DNA of 64,000 nucleotides from Allostreptomyces psammosilenae (GTDB lineage Bacteria; Actinomycetota; Actinomycetes; Streptomycetales; Streptomycetaceae): NCBI RefSeq assembly GCF_013407765.1, contig NZ_JACBZD010000002.1, positions 816,001 to 880,000 of the forward strand, read 5' to 3'. Shown piece by piece: positions 33,982 to 43,573 of this stretch (position 1 is its first letter; each line of letters starts with the position of its first letter). The notes under the pieces were generated by a model. It saw only the letters and a program-made list of their open reading frames with translations, ran no database searches and was not told where the DNA came from. The position numbers and the translations under genes were made by a program.

Positions 33982-34662
33982 ATGGCCGAATCCCGACGCA
34001 AACCACCCGCCGGCGCCGCCGTGCTGCGCCCGGAGCTCACCAGCTCCATCCGGGACGCCGTCCTGGCGGAGTTGGCGGAGTGCGGCTACGCCCGGCTGTC
34101 GATGGAGGGCGTGGCCCGGCGAGCCGGTGTCGGCAAGAGCGCGCTGTACCGGCGGTGGCCGTCCAAGCAGGAGATGGTGGTCGCCGCCGTGGCCGAGCTG
34201 AGCGTGCCGATGGCCAAGGTCCCCGGGACGGGGAGCCTGCGCGGTGACGTGCTGGCCGTGCTGCGCGCCGTCGCCGAGTGGCTGGCCGAGCCGCGGATCG
34301 GCGGCATCCTGTCCGACCTCGTCGCCGAGGCCGGGCGCACCCCGGCATTGGCCCGGGCCCTCGCCGTCAGCGTCGGCGACCCGCGGCGGGCGCACGGCGC
34401 GGCGCTGCTGGAGCGCGCCGTCGAGCGCGGCGAGCTCGCCGCGGACGTCGACCGCGAACTGGCGCTCGACCTGCTCGGGGCGCTGGTGTACTGGCGCATG
34501 GTGGTCCGGCGCGCCCCGGTCGAGGAGGGCTACTTCGAGCGCGCCGCCGACGCCGTGCTGCGCGCCCTCGGCGCCGTGCCCGCGGGCGCGGCGGCGGATC
34601 CGCCGGAGACGGCTCCATCAAGGTTTGGTGACGGAACATCACCTGACGACCTTTCGCTATAG
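33982..34662 (+). CDS. TetR-family repressor (divergent from NTF2/SDR operon)
   Basis: 226 residues. The HTH is SIRDAVLAELAECGYARLSMEGVARRAGVGKSALYRRWPSKQEMV (about 18-62), with the typical SALYRRWPSK recognition helix. The C-terminal domain matches the TetR_C_16/SCO-type group (IGGILSDLVAEAGRTPALARAL). It likely represses itself and the 33.3-33.9 kb operon through the 33931-33962 palindrome. The ligand may be the substrate of the SDR/NTF2 pair. The last 15 residues overlap the promoter region of the next TetR gene. Confidence 0.9.
   Translation: MAESRRKPPAGAAVLRPELTSSIRDAVLAELAECGYARLSMEGVARRAGVGKSALYRRWPSKQEMVVAAVAELSVPMAKVPGTGSLRGDVLAVLRAVAEWLAEPRIGGILSDLVAEAGRTPALARALAVSVGDPRRAHGAALLERAVERGELAADVDRELALDLLGALVYWRMVVRRAPVEEGYFERAADAVLRALGAVPAGAAADPPETAPSRFGDGTSPDDLSL
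34627..34643. promoter_or_regulatory. GGTGA-N7-TCACC inverted repeat upstream of the second TetR gene
   Basis: The repeat lies within the end of the preceding gene, followed by TATAGC (34658-34663, -10 candidate). An outer AAGGT...ACCTT pair surrounds it. It is an autoregulatory operator candidate. Confidence 0.45.
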
Positions 34663-34673
34663 CATCGCCACCC

Positions 34674-35330
34674 ATGGGTGAGGGTGAGCTGTCGTCCACG
34701 GTGACCGGTGTCCCGCGCAGGGGCCGCCGACGGACCGGTCCACGGCAGGGTGACGTGCGCGAGCTGGCACTGCTGGAGAGCGCGGAGAGCGTGCTCGGCG
34801 ACCGGCCGCTGTCCGAGGTGACCATAGAGGCCATCGCCTCCGGGGCCGGTCTGTCGCGCCCGGCGGTGTACTTCTACTTCGACGGCAAGGACGCGATCGT
34901 CGACGCGGTCATCGGGCGCGTGACCCAGGAGCTGATCAGCGGCATCGCCGCCCTGGTCGCCTCCGGTGAGCCGATGGACGTCGTGGTCCGGCGCATGGTC
35001 GAGGCGACCTTCGAGGCGTGGCGCCGGCGCGGCGGGGTGTTCCGGGCGGCCATCGAGATCGCCGCGCGGGACGCCGAGCGCGGCTCGATGTGGCAGGACG
35101 TCAACAACCGGTGCGCGGAACTGGTAGTCGAGGCGGTCGAGCGGGACCGCGAGCGCGGTCTGCTGCCCCACCGGGGGGACGCCAGGACGCTGGCCACCAC
35201 GCTGGTCTGGATGGTCGAGCGCAACTGCCACCACCTCTTCAGCCGGGAGCACACCGCCGAGGAGGAGCAGGCGCTCTTCGACACGCTGGTGCTGGTCGGC
35301 CGCCGCGGCCTGGGCATCCCCGACGACTGA
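34674..35330 (+). CDS. TetR-family regulator (EthR-like)
   Basis: 218 residues. The HTH is LLESAESVLGDRPLSEVTIEAIASGAGLSRPAVYFYFDGKDAIVDAVI (about 32-80), with PAVYFYFDGK as recognition helix. The C-terminal domain, with VEATFEAWRRRGGVFRAAIE and LVWMVERNCHHLF, is the EthR type (TetR_C_33). EthR-like proteins usually repress a neighbouring monooxygenase or transporter. Here the next gene is a minus-strand MFS exporter 170 bases away, a possible target. The leader is only a few bases long. Confidence 0.9.
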   Translation: MGEGELSSTVTGVPRRGRRRTGPRQGDVRELALLESAESVLGDRPLSEVTIEAIASGAGLSRPAVYFYFDGKDAIVDAVIGRVTQELISGIAALVASGEPMDVVVRRMVEATFEAWRRRGGVFRAAIEIAARDAERGSMWQDVNNRCAELVVEAVERDRERGLLPHRGDARTLATTLVWMVERNCHHLFSREHTAEEEQALFDTLVLVGRRGLGIPDD

Positions 35331-35504
35331 ACCGCGCCCCGGCCCCCGCGGACCAGCCCCGCACGGCGGGCCTCGCGGACCAGCCCCGCGCGCCGGCCGC
35401 CGCACGCCGGCCCACGTGCGCCGGGCGCCGCACGCCCGGGCGATCGCGGCCCTGGCACGCCGGGGCCCCCGCGCGCCGTCGGCGCGCGGGGGCCTCCCGC
35501 ACGG

Positions 35505-36773
35505 TCACCGGCCCGGATGGTGCTCCCGGGGCGGTTCGACGTTGCCGGCGCGGATCTGCTGCTCCGGGACGCCGCCGGCGGTGGGGACGGAGGCCCGTGC
35601 CACCGCCAGGATGCCGGCCAGCCCCGCCGCGAGCAGCACCAGCAGGGCCATCCCGGCGAAGGCGCCGCTCAGCCCGACCACGCCGGCGGTGAAGCCGAAG
35701 GACGCCGGCCCGGCCAGCCCGCCGAGGTAGCCGGCGGTGGACACCGCCGCGATGCCGCCCGCCCGCGGCACGTCCGGCAGTTCGCCGGCCGCCCGCATGG
35801 TGGCCGGGACCAGCGCCGACAGTCCGGCGCCGAGCACGGCCAGGCCGATGATCGCGGCCACCGGGTGGCCGATGGTCACCGTAGTGATCAGGGTCAGCGC
35901 GGCGACCGTGGCGGCGGTCCGCACGGTGCGCACCGTGCCGAAGCGGGCGCCCACCCGGTCGGCGAACATCCGGCCCGTCGCCATCGCCGAGGCGAAGACG
36001 ATGAAGCCGGCGCTGGCGACCGCCGTCCCGGCGCCCAGGCCGTCGCTGAGGTAGATGGCGCTCCAGTTGGTCACCGCGCTCTCCACGACGATGACGCACA
36101 GCGCCAGCATGCCGAGCCCCAGCAGCGGCCCGGTGAGGGTCTGCCGGTCCGGCAGGGACAGTCCGCGCGGGCGCCGGTCGACGCCCCGGTCGCTCGCCCC
36201 GGGCAGCAGCCAGCGCGTGGAGACTATGCCGACGACGGTGCACAGCGCCGCGGCGCAGCCCAGGTGGGTGGCCGGTGGCACGGAGGCGGCCGCGGCGATC
36301 GCGCCCGCCACCGAGCCCAGCACACCGCCGAAGCTGTTCGCGGCGTGCACGGTGGCGAACATCGGCCGGCGGTAGTGCGCCTGCACCGTCACGCCGTGGG
36401 CGTTGAGCGCCATCGACAGCCCGGCGGTCGCCGCACTGAACAGCGCCAGGCAGACGAACAGCGTGGCCAGGTTGCCGGCGAGGGCCGGCAGCCCGAGCGT
36501 GACGCAGGACGCGAGCAGGGTCAGCCGTACCGCTACGCGGCTCCCGTAGCGGTGGGTGGCCCAACCGACGAGCGGTATGGACAGCAGCGGTCCGAAGGTG
36601 AGGCCGAGGAAGGCCTCGGAGAGCTCCGCGGTGCTGAGGCCGAGGGCGTCCTGGACCTGCGGGATGCGGGCCACCCAGCTGGTGTAGACGGCCGAGTGGA
36701 TGAAGGAGGTCAGGGTGATCGCACGCCTGGCGTGACGTACGCGGGGGGTAGCCCGGGAGGTGTCGAGCTTCAT
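35505..36773 (-). CDS. MFS transporter
   Basis: 422 residues with 12 hydrophobic segments. WVARIPQVQDALGLSTAELSEAFLGLTFGPLLSIPLVGWATHRYGSR contains the MFS signature between helices 2 and 3. The 'fucose permease/YbjJ-like' subgroup (AARIPQIQ...L...) fits best. Substrates of that group are poorly known and include sugars and drugs. AGGGA lies six bases before ATG 36773. Two TetR genes precede it in convergent orientation. Confidence 0.85.
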   Translation of the reverse strand: MKLDTSRATPRVRHARRAITLTSFIHSAVYTSWVARIPQVQDALGLSTAELSEAFLGLTFGPLLSIPLVGWATHRYGSRVAVRLTLLASCVTLGLPALAGNLATLFVCLALFSAATAGLSMALNAHGVTVQAHYRRPMFATVHAANSFGGVLGSVAGAIAAAASVPPATHLGCAAALCTVVGIVSTRWLLPGASDRGVDRRPRGLSLPDRQTLTGPLLGLGMLALCVIVVESAVTNWSAIYLSDGLGAGTAVASAGFIVFASAMATGRMFADRVGARFGTVRTVRTAATVAALTLITTVTIGHPVAAIIGLAVLGAGLSALVPATMRAAGELPDVPRAGGIAAVSTAGYLGGLAGPASFGFTAGVVGLSGAFAGMALLVLLAAGLAGILAVARASVPTAGGVPEQQIRAGNVEPPREHHPGR

Positions 36774-37118
36774 GGGTCGTCCCTGAGAGTGAGGGTGGAA
36801 CTACTCTCCGAAACTACCCACGGGCAGCGGGTGGTGAATTCGGCGAGCTCCTTCCCGCCCGCTTATTGGGTGGATTTTGGGTGTTTTGGGGGATAAAGTG
36901 GTGCGAATGCTGTAATGTGCGCTCCGCGAACTGTGTACCGTCCGGAACCGTTAGGATTTCTCGATTTCTCCCATATCTCCGACTTGAGGATGGGATGACG
37001 AGACTGAAAGTCGGACAATGTCCCGGCGGAAAAGGGCGGGAAGGCGACGCGGCGGCGCCCCGGCGGCGAACCGCCGGGGCGCCGGAAATCGTTGCGGGCA
37101 GGGCGTGGTGAGTACCGC
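36774..37118. other. AT-richer intergenic region upstream of the MFS gene
   Basis: About 345 bases. 36840-36990 is clearly lower in GC than its surroundings. TCCGACTT (36978-36985) can pair with AAGTCGGA (37008-37015). A terminator closes the ehu operon at 37053-37084. No gene is supported. Confidence 0.45.
37053..37084 (-). terminator. Terminator of the ehu operon
   Basis: A perfect 14-bp stem (CGGCGCCCCGGCGG at 37053-37066, complement 37071-37084) with CGAA loop, 35 bases after the ehuA stop and followed on the minus strand by CCCTTTTCC. Confidence 0.7.
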
Positions 37119-37943
37119 TCAGTTCTCCAGCACGGCGCTCAGGAACTCCCGGGTGCGGGGCTGTTCCGGATCGGTGAAGATCTTCTCCGGCGGGCCCGAC
37201 TCGATGACCCGCCCCTGGTCGAACATCAGCACCGTGTCGGAGACGTCCCGGGCGAAGGACATCTCGTGCGTCACGCAGACCATCGTGACGTCCGTGCTGC
37301 GGGCCACGTCGCGCAGCAGGTCCAGCACGCCGGCCACGAGCTCCGGGTCCAGTGCCGAGGTGACCTCGTCCAGCAGCAGCACGCGGGGCTCCATGGCCAG
37401 CGCCCGGGCGATCGCCACCCGCTGCTGCTGGCCGCCGGAGAGCTGGCCGGGGTAGGCGTCCACCTTGTCGGAGAGCCCGACCAGCTCCAGCAGCTCCCTG
37501 GCGCGCTGCTCGGCCTCGTCCCGGTCCCGCCCGAGCACGTGCACGGGGGCCTCGGTGATGTTCCGCAGCACCCGCATGTTGGGGAAGAGGTTGAACTGCT
37601 GGAAGACCATGCCGATCTTCCGGCGCACCGCGCGGACGTGCCGCTCGCCGGCCGGGACCAGCCGGCCGCCGCGCCGTTCGTGGGTGAGCAGGTCGCCGTC
37701 CACGGTGATGGTGCCCTCGTCCGGGCGGAGCAGCGTCATCAGCAGGCGCAGGATGGTGGTCTTGCCGGAACCCGAGGGGCCGATCAGGGTGACGTGCCGG
37801 CGCGGGGCGACGGCGAAGTCCAGGTCGTCCAGCACGACGTGGTCGCCGAACCGCTTGGTGACGTGGTCGAAGCGGACGAGTTCCGCCGACCGGTCGGTGC
37901 CGGTGGCGAACGGTGTGGGGGTGGGGGAGGGGTGGGTGGTCAC
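37119..37943 (-). CDS. ehuA: Ectoine/hydroxyectoine-type ABC transporter ATPase
   Basis: 274 residues. Walker A is GPSGSGKTT (about 58), the Q-loop MVFQQFNLFPNM, signature LSGGQQQRVAIARALA, Walker B VLLLDEVTSALDPE and the H-loop VCVTHEMSF. The GTG start at 37943 is the best start. It powers uptake through EhuC/EhuD. The polar amino-acid ATPase family also includes glutamine and histidine systems; the ehu call rests mainly on the binding protein. Confidence 0.85.
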   Translation of the reverse strand: MTTHPSPTPTPFATGTDRSAELVRFDHVTKRFGDHVVLDDLDFAVAPRRHVTLIGPSGSGKTTILRLLMTLLRPDEGTITVDGDLLTHERRGGRLVPAGERHVRAVRRKIGMVFQQFNLFPNMRVLRNITEAPVHVLGRDRDEAEQRARELLELVGLSDKVDAYPGQLSGGQQQRVAIARALAMEPRVLLLDEVTSALDPELVAGVLDLLRDVARSTDVTMVCVTHEMSFARDVSDTVLMFDQGRVIESGPPEKIFTDPEQPRTREFLSAVLEN

Positions 37944-37984
37944 GTGAGCCTCGCGTGGGGGGACGGGTGGGACCTGGCGGGCCG

Positions 37985-38653
37985 TCATCGGGCCGTGGCG
38001 ACGGGCCCGGCGACCCGCCGTTCCAGCGCGCGCAGGGCCAGTGAGGTCGGGTAGGCGACCAGCACGAACAGCACGCCGACCACTGTGATCGGCTCCAGGT
38101 AGCGGAAGGACTCCGCGCCGACCTCCTGGGCCCGCTTGAGCATCTCCAGCACGGTGATCGCGGAGAGCATCGGCGTGTCCTTGAACATGGACAGGATGTA
38201 GTTGCCGAGTGGCGGCACCACCCGGCGGATCGCCTGCGGCAGCACCACGGAGGTCCACACCCGGGTGCGCGGCAGGCTCAGCGCCGTGGCCGCCTCCCAC
38301 TGCCCGCGGGGCACGGCGTCGATGCCGGCGCGGTACACCTCGGCGGTGTACGTGGAGTAGTGCAGACCCAGGCCGATGATCCCGGTGGCCAGCGGCGAGA
38401 AGGCGATCCCGGTCGACGGCAGGACGTAGAAGAGGAAGAACAGCTGCACCAGCAGCGGGGTGTTCCGGACGAACTCCACCGCGCCGTGCACCGGGTAGGT
38501 GACCCAGCGGCTGCCGGAGCGCAGCAGCAGCGCCCACACCAGGCCGAGGGCGAAGGCGAGCACCGAGCCGAGGGCCGTGGCCTGGACGGCGGTCCACAAA
38601 CCGGCGAGCAGGTCGGGCAGGAAGGCCCGGGTGTAGTCCCAGTCCCAGCTCAT
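37985..38653 (-). CDS. ehuD: Ectoine-type ABC transporter permease
   Basis: 222 residues with five hydrophobic helices and the EAA loop EAATALSLPRTRVWTSVVLPQAIRRVVPPLGN, typical of polar amino-acid permeases of the His/Glu/Ehu type. Its ATG overlaps the ehuC stop (38650-38653), so translation is coupled. It pairs with EhuC to form the membrane channel. Confidence 0.86.
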   Translation of the reverse strand: MSWDWDYTRAFLPDLLAGLWTAVQATALGSVLAFALGLVWALLLRSGSRWVTYPVHGAVEFVRNTPLLVQLFFLFYVLPSTGIAFSPLATGIIGLGLHYSTYTAEVYRAGIDAVPRGQWEAATALSLPRTRVWTSVVLPQAIRRVVPPLGNYILSMFKDTPMLSAITVLEMLKRAQEVGAESFRYLEPITVVGVLFVLVAYPTSLALRALERRVAGPVATAR

Positions 38654-39522
38654 GCGGCGCTCCCTTCCCCGGCGCGGGCGCGGGCCCCGGTCGCGGTTCG
38701 GGCCCCGGTCGCGGTCCCGGTTCGGGCGCCGGCCGCGGTCCCGGTGCGGGCGCCGGCCGCGGTCCCGGTGCGGGCGCCGGCCGGGGCCAGGCGTCGGAGC
38801 GCGCCGGCCACCCCGGCGAGCGGCCCGCCGGTCGGCGCCGGTGGCGCCGCCGGGTCCGGCGCGGTGGGCGCCGCGGGGCCGCGCCCGACGGCGGCCTTGG
38901 CGCGCCGCTCCAGCAGCCGCATCACACGGGTGAGCAGGAAGGCCACGGCGAAGTACAGCACCAGGATGGTCGCGTAGACGAGGGCGCTGTCGCCGGTCGC
39001 CAGGCGCACCAGGTTGGCGTCGAAGGTGAGCTCCGCGATCACCACGATGGAGGCCAGCGAGGTGCCCTTGAGCAGCTCGATCAGCAGGTTGCTGAAGCTG
39101 GGCAGCATCTCGACGACGGCCTGCGGCAGCACCACCAGGCGGGTGCGCTGCCAGCGGGTCAGGTTCAGGGCCACGGCGGCCTCGGTCTGCCCGGCGGGCA
39201 CGGCGGCCACCGCCGCCCGCACCACCTCCGCGCCGTAGGCCCCGTAGGACAGGGCGAGGGCCAGCGTGCCCGCCCACAGCGGGGCCAGCTGCCAGCCCAG
39301 CATGGGCAGGGCGAAGAACAGCCAGAACATCAGCACCAGGGCCGAGGTGGCGCGGAAGACCTCCACGTACAGGCCGGCCAGGATCCGGACCGGGCGGCGG
39401 GTGGAGGTGCGGGCCAGGCCGGCGACGAAGGCGAACACCGTCGCCAGCGCGGCGGCCAGGACGGTCAGCTGGACCGTCACCCACAGCCCCTGGAGGAGCA
39501 GCAGGAACAGCGGCATGGTCAT
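38650..39522 (-). CDS. ehuC: Ectoine-type ABC transporter permease with repetitive C-terminal tail
   Basis: 290 residues. The first ~220 form a normal permease (EAAVALNLTRWQRTRLVVLPQAVVEMLPSFSN loop). The last ~65 are an extra cytoplasmic Pro/Ala tail ending in GARTGTA-type hexad repeats, which other EhuC proteins lack. The DNA behind it (38660-38790) is an 18-bp tandem repeat, so the tail probably grew by slippage. The start at 39522 has GGGAG nine bases upstream; an ATG two codons later is also possible. Confidence 0.85.
   Translation of the reverse strand: MTMPLFLLLLQGLWVTVQLTVLAAALATVFAFVAGLARTSTRRPVRILAGLYVEVFRATSALVLMFWLFFALPMLGWQLAPLWAGTLALALSYGAYGAEVVRAAVAAVPAGQTEAAVALNLTRWQRTRLVVLPQAVVEMLPSFSNLLIELLKGTSLASIVVIAELTFDANLVRLATGDSALVYATILVLYFAVAFLLTRVMRLLERRAKAAVGRGPAAPTAPDPAAPPAPTGGPLAGVAGALRRLAPAGARTGTAAGARTGTAAGARTGTATGARTATGARARAGEGSAA
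38664..38785. repeat. Approximate 18-bp tandem repeat in the ehuC 3' end
   Basis: Units of the form GGTCGCGGT(T/C)C(G/C)GG(C/T)GC recur about six times, encoding GARTGTA/GARTATGARARAG. Confidence 0.75.
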
Positions 39523-39544
39523 GGTGAACAGCTCCCGCGCCGCG

Positions 39545-40549
39545 TCACGCGCCGGCGCCGGCGGTTCCGGCGCACAGCTCTTCGGCGGTCAGGTCGGTCA
39601 TCTCGGCCTCGGTGTAGCCGAACGGGCGGACCAGGCGGAGCAGTTCGCCGCTGGCCTTCAGCTTGGCCAGCTCCACGTTGAACGCGTCGCGCAGCCGGGT
39701 CTGCAGCGGGTGGAAGCCGTAGCCGCCGGCGCCCCACTGCTTGACACCGTCGATGACCGGGAAGAACGGCTCGGTCATCTCCAGCTGGGGATGGCTGCCG
39801 TCGGCCAGCAGGTTGCGCAGGGTGATGGAGGTGGCGGCCATGACGGTGGTGCGTCCGGCGAGCAGGCCGTCCAGCGCCGCCAGGTTGTCCGGGAAGACCC
39901 GCACCCGGCTCTGCGGCACGCCGAACGACTCGGCGTAGGAGATCTGGATGCCGCCGCTGGCGACCCCCAGGACCACCGAGTCGTCCGCGGCGATGTCGGT
40001 GTAGTCGCGCAGGCCCGCGGGGTTGCCCCGCCCGGTGATGAAGGCGTCCGGCATCTGGTAGTCCGGGTCGCTGAAGGCGATCTCCTGGCAGCGCTCGGGG
40101 GTGATGTACATGCCGGCGGCGATGCAGTCGAACAGGCCGGCCTTCAGGCCGGGGATCAGCGAGCCGAAGTCGGTCGGCACGGCGGTGGTGGTGCCCACCC
40201 CGAGGCGCTGGAAGACCGTCCGGGCGACGGTGGGGGACTGGCCGGTCAGCCGGGCCTGGTCGTCGATGTAGCCCATCGGGATCTCGCCGGCAATGCCGAG
40301 CCGGACCTGGCCCTTCTCCCGCAACTGCTCCAGCAGGTTGCCGCCCGGGACGTCGGAGGCGAGCGAGACGCGGCCGCACCCGCTCGCCCCCGCCAGCCCG
40401 CCCACCGCCGCGGCGGCGCCCAGCGCGGTCAGCGCCCCTCCGCGCAGGAAGCGGCGGCGGGGCACCCGCCGGCCGCCGGGCTGGGGTGGGTCGTGGTGCG
40501 CCGGGGCCGCCGTGGGCGGTGACCCGATTCCGGTCCGCTGGACAGACAT
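39545..40549 (-). CDS. ehuB: Ectoine/hydroxyectoine-binding lipoprotein
   Basis: 334 residues. A Tat-type, lipobox-containing signal is seen: RRRFLRGGALTALG, then GLAGASGCG with the lipid Cys at about 57. The solute-binding domain follows the EhuB pattern closely: IAGEIPMGYIDDQARLTGQSPTVARTVFQRLGV, DFGSLIPGLKAGLFDCIAAGMYITPERCQEIAFSDPDYQMPDAFI, NPAGLRDYTDIA. It captures ectoine-type osmolytes outside the membrane. ATG 40549 has GGGAGGAAC just upstream. First gene of ehuBCDA. No ectoine degradation genes are in the window, so uptake may serve osmoprotection. Confidence 0.88.
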   Translation of the reverse strand: MSVQRTGIGSPPTAAPAHHDPPQPGGRRVPRRRFLRGGALTALGAAAAVGGLAGASGCGRVSLASDVPGGNLLEQLREKGQVRLGIAGEIPMGYIDDQARLTGQSPTVARTVFQRLGVGTTTAVPTDFGSLIPGLKAGLFDCIAAGMYITPERCQEIAFSDPDYQMPDAFITGRGNPAGLRDYTDIAADDSVVLGVASGGIQISYAESFGVPQSRVRVFPDNLAALDGLLAGRTTVMAATSITLRNLLADGSHPQLEMTEPFFPVIDGVKQWGAGGYGFHPLQTRLRDAFNVELAKLKASGELLRLVRPFGYTEAEMTDLTAEELCAGTAGAGA

Positions 40550-40926
40550 GTTCCTCCCGCGTTCGTGGTAGGCGTTCGGACCCGGACACTGTGGGGGCGC
40601 CAGGGCCGGGGGCGATCCGTGCCCTGGTTTGTCATGGGTAATCCGATTGATCCGGTAACGATTGCGACACGCGCCGGGGGATGGCCTGCGGATATTCGCT
40701 CCGGAGGCGGGCGGGGTGGGATGGGGATTGGGTGGGGGGAGCCGGGGATGGGGCCGGATTCACGCGGGGGATGGGCCGTATGCGCGGGGGACGGGCCGGA
40801 GTTGTCCGCGGTCGAATCGAAGTTATCCACAGACGGAAAGTGGGGGGCTGCGCTCCGTCATCGCGCCATGGGATCCTGAAACAGGGGGTCCCCCCAGAAC
40901 ATTCGGGGGAGTGGGCGCGGGAAATG

Positions 40927-40967
40927 GCATGCTCCTGACGCCCTAAGGCTGGGTGTCAGGAGCATGC
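40927..40967. repeat. Inverted repeat with 17-nt arms
   Basis: GCATGCTCCTGACGCCC (40927-40943) pairs with GGGTGTCAGGAGCATGC (40951-40967) except for one G-T wobble, around a 7-nt loop TAAGGCT. The right arm begins the tandem repeat array. Confidence 0.9.
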
Positions 40968-41064
40968 GGCCGGGCCGGTAGGAGTACGCGGCCGGGCTGG
41001 CAGGAGCACGTGACCTGGGTGTCAGGAGCGTGCGCCCCAGGTGGCAGGAGCATGCGGGGAGAGC
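40955..41064 (+). repeat. 5 x 22-bp tandem repeat
   Basis: Units start at 40955, 40977, 40999, 41021 and 41043, all sharing (G)N(C/T)AGGAG(C/T)(A/G)(T/C)GCG. There is exact 22-bp periodicity without indels and about 50-80% identity between units. Confidence 0.9.
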
Positions 41065-41089
41065 TGAGCCGGCCAGCAGGTGGAAGGGC

Positions 41090-41998
41090 TCAGCCGGCGA
41101 AGGGGAGCACGGGGAGTCCGCGCACGCCCACCTCGGCCCGGAACAGCGCTCCGGCGGCCGGCTGGCCGGCCGGGTCGATCTCCTGCTGGGAGGTGGTGAC
41201 GTACAGCTCGTCGAGGCCGTCCCCGCCGAACACGCAGGCGGTGACCTGGGTGGCCGGCAGGCTCAGCACCTCCGACAGCGAACCGTCCGGCGCGTACCGG
41301 TGCACGGCCGACCCACCCCACAGCGCGACCCACACGCCGCCCTCGGCGTCCACCGTCAGGCCGTCCGGAACGCCCGCCTCGTCCGGGATGCGCACGAACG
41401 GCCGCCGGCCGCTCAGCCCCCGGCCGGGCACGAAGTCGAAGACGTCGATCCGCCGGGTCGGCGTGTCGATGTAGTAGGCGAGGGTGTGGTCCGGGCTGAA
41501 CCCGAAGCCGTTGGAGATGGTCACCGCGCCGAACGGCTCGGCCGTGCCGGCCGCCAGGTCCGGCCCCAGGCGGTACACCCGGCCCGCGCCGGGCGTCTTG
41601 TCATAGGCCATCGACCCGCAGTAGAACACCCCGTCGGGATCGCAGCCCCCCTCGTTCATCCGCACCCCGGGATCGCTCCACAGCTCGCCCAGCGGCTCCG
41701 GCACCGCGCCAGCGGTCAGCCCGTCCCAGGCGCCCTTCTCCCCGGCCGCGATCCCGGACGGCGGCAGCAGGGCGAAGCCGCGCTCCAGCGCCAGCACGGT
41801 CCCGCCGTCACGGCGCGGGCGCAGCACGGCCGCCACCGAGCCGACGTGGTGCCGGCTGGTCTCGCCGGTGCTGTGGTCGAGGGCGAGGACGTCGCCGACG
41901 AGCATGTCGACCCACCGCAGCCCGCCCCAGGGGGCGAACCACACCGGCCCCTCGCCGTGGTCGCACAACGGCGGGGTCACCTGCTCGACGGAGGCCAT
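41090..41998 (-). CDS. SMP-30/gluconolactonase family protein
   Basis: 302 residues, a six-bladed propeller. Metal ligands of the family are visible: Glu in CDHGEGPVW, Asn in TISNGFGFS and Asp in GVPDGLTVDAEGGVWVA. It hydrolyses a sugar lactone or similar. ATG 41998 follows AGAAGGG. It stands alone, and its 3' end abuts the 22-bp repeat array. Confidence 0.9.
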   Translation of the reverse strand: MASVEQVTPPLCDHGEGPVWFAPWGGLRWVDMLVGDVLALDHSTGETSRHHVGSVAAVLRPRRDGGTVLALERGFALLPPSGIAAGEKGAWDGLTAGAVPEPLGELWSDPGVRMNEGGCDPDGVFYCGSMAYDKTPGAGRVYRLGPDLAAGTAEPFGAVTISNGFGFSPDHTLAYYIDTPTRRIDVFDFVPGRGLSGRRPFVRIPDEAGVPDGLTVDAEGGVWVALWGGSAVHRYAPDGSLSEVLSLPATQVTACVFGGDGLDELYVTTSQQEIDPAGQPAAGALFRAEVGVRGLPVLPFAG

Positions 41999-42276
41999 GG
42001 GTGCCCTTCTCCCTCGTCTCCCCCGCGTCCGCTCGCCGGGGCGCGGGCCGTGCCGTCGCGCGGGGTCCGTCGCGGCGGCTGATCAGGAACGAATGATCAG
42101 GAACGATTCTCCCGGCCCCGCCACCGGCACGCCACGCGCGGCAGGGCCGGCTGACCCGATACGGCCATCCCCGCGGCCGTCGTCCGCGCCGCAACCGCCA
42201 GGAATAGTTGGCTAGGCCAAGTGGTTGTTCGGGGACGCAGTCCCACCCGTCCCCGGTCGCCGAGGAGCCCAACGCA

Positions 42277-43404
<1,128 letters not shown>

Positions 43405-43573
43405 GCCCCGGCGGCATCGGCACCGCGGCCCGCGGCCCGCGGCCCGCGGCCCGCGGCCCCGGTCCCGGCACCGGCACCGCGGCGGCGGGGGCGTCGCGGT
43501 TGGTGCACCCACGGCCCTCGGCGCGTCCCCGCCCCGGGACGCGCCGAGGGGGCTCGGCGGCGGCCGTGACCGG

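Larger units (their letters stand above)
40550..41089. other. 540-base intergenic region with DnaA-box-like site, hairpin and repeats
   Basis: The stretch next to ehuB is AT-richer (40628-40670) and probably holds its promoter. Further on come TTATCCACA (40823-40831), a 17-bp-arm hairpin (40927-40967) and a five-unit tandem repeat (40955-41064). There is no convincing gene. Confidence 0.6.

Noticed and set aside
36866-37111. 81-codon plus-strand frame in the AT-rich gap
   Set aside because: No ribosome site, odd composition, and it runs into the ehu terminator hairpin.
41022-41333. Minus-strand frame through the 22-bp repeats
   Set aside because: It overlaps the SMP-30 gene in another frame and has no start signal.
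43405-43573. GGCCCGC-type short repeats after the LLM oxidoreductase
   Set aside because: Simple GC-rich slippage sequence (CGCGGCCCG units) with no further structure worth a separate call.
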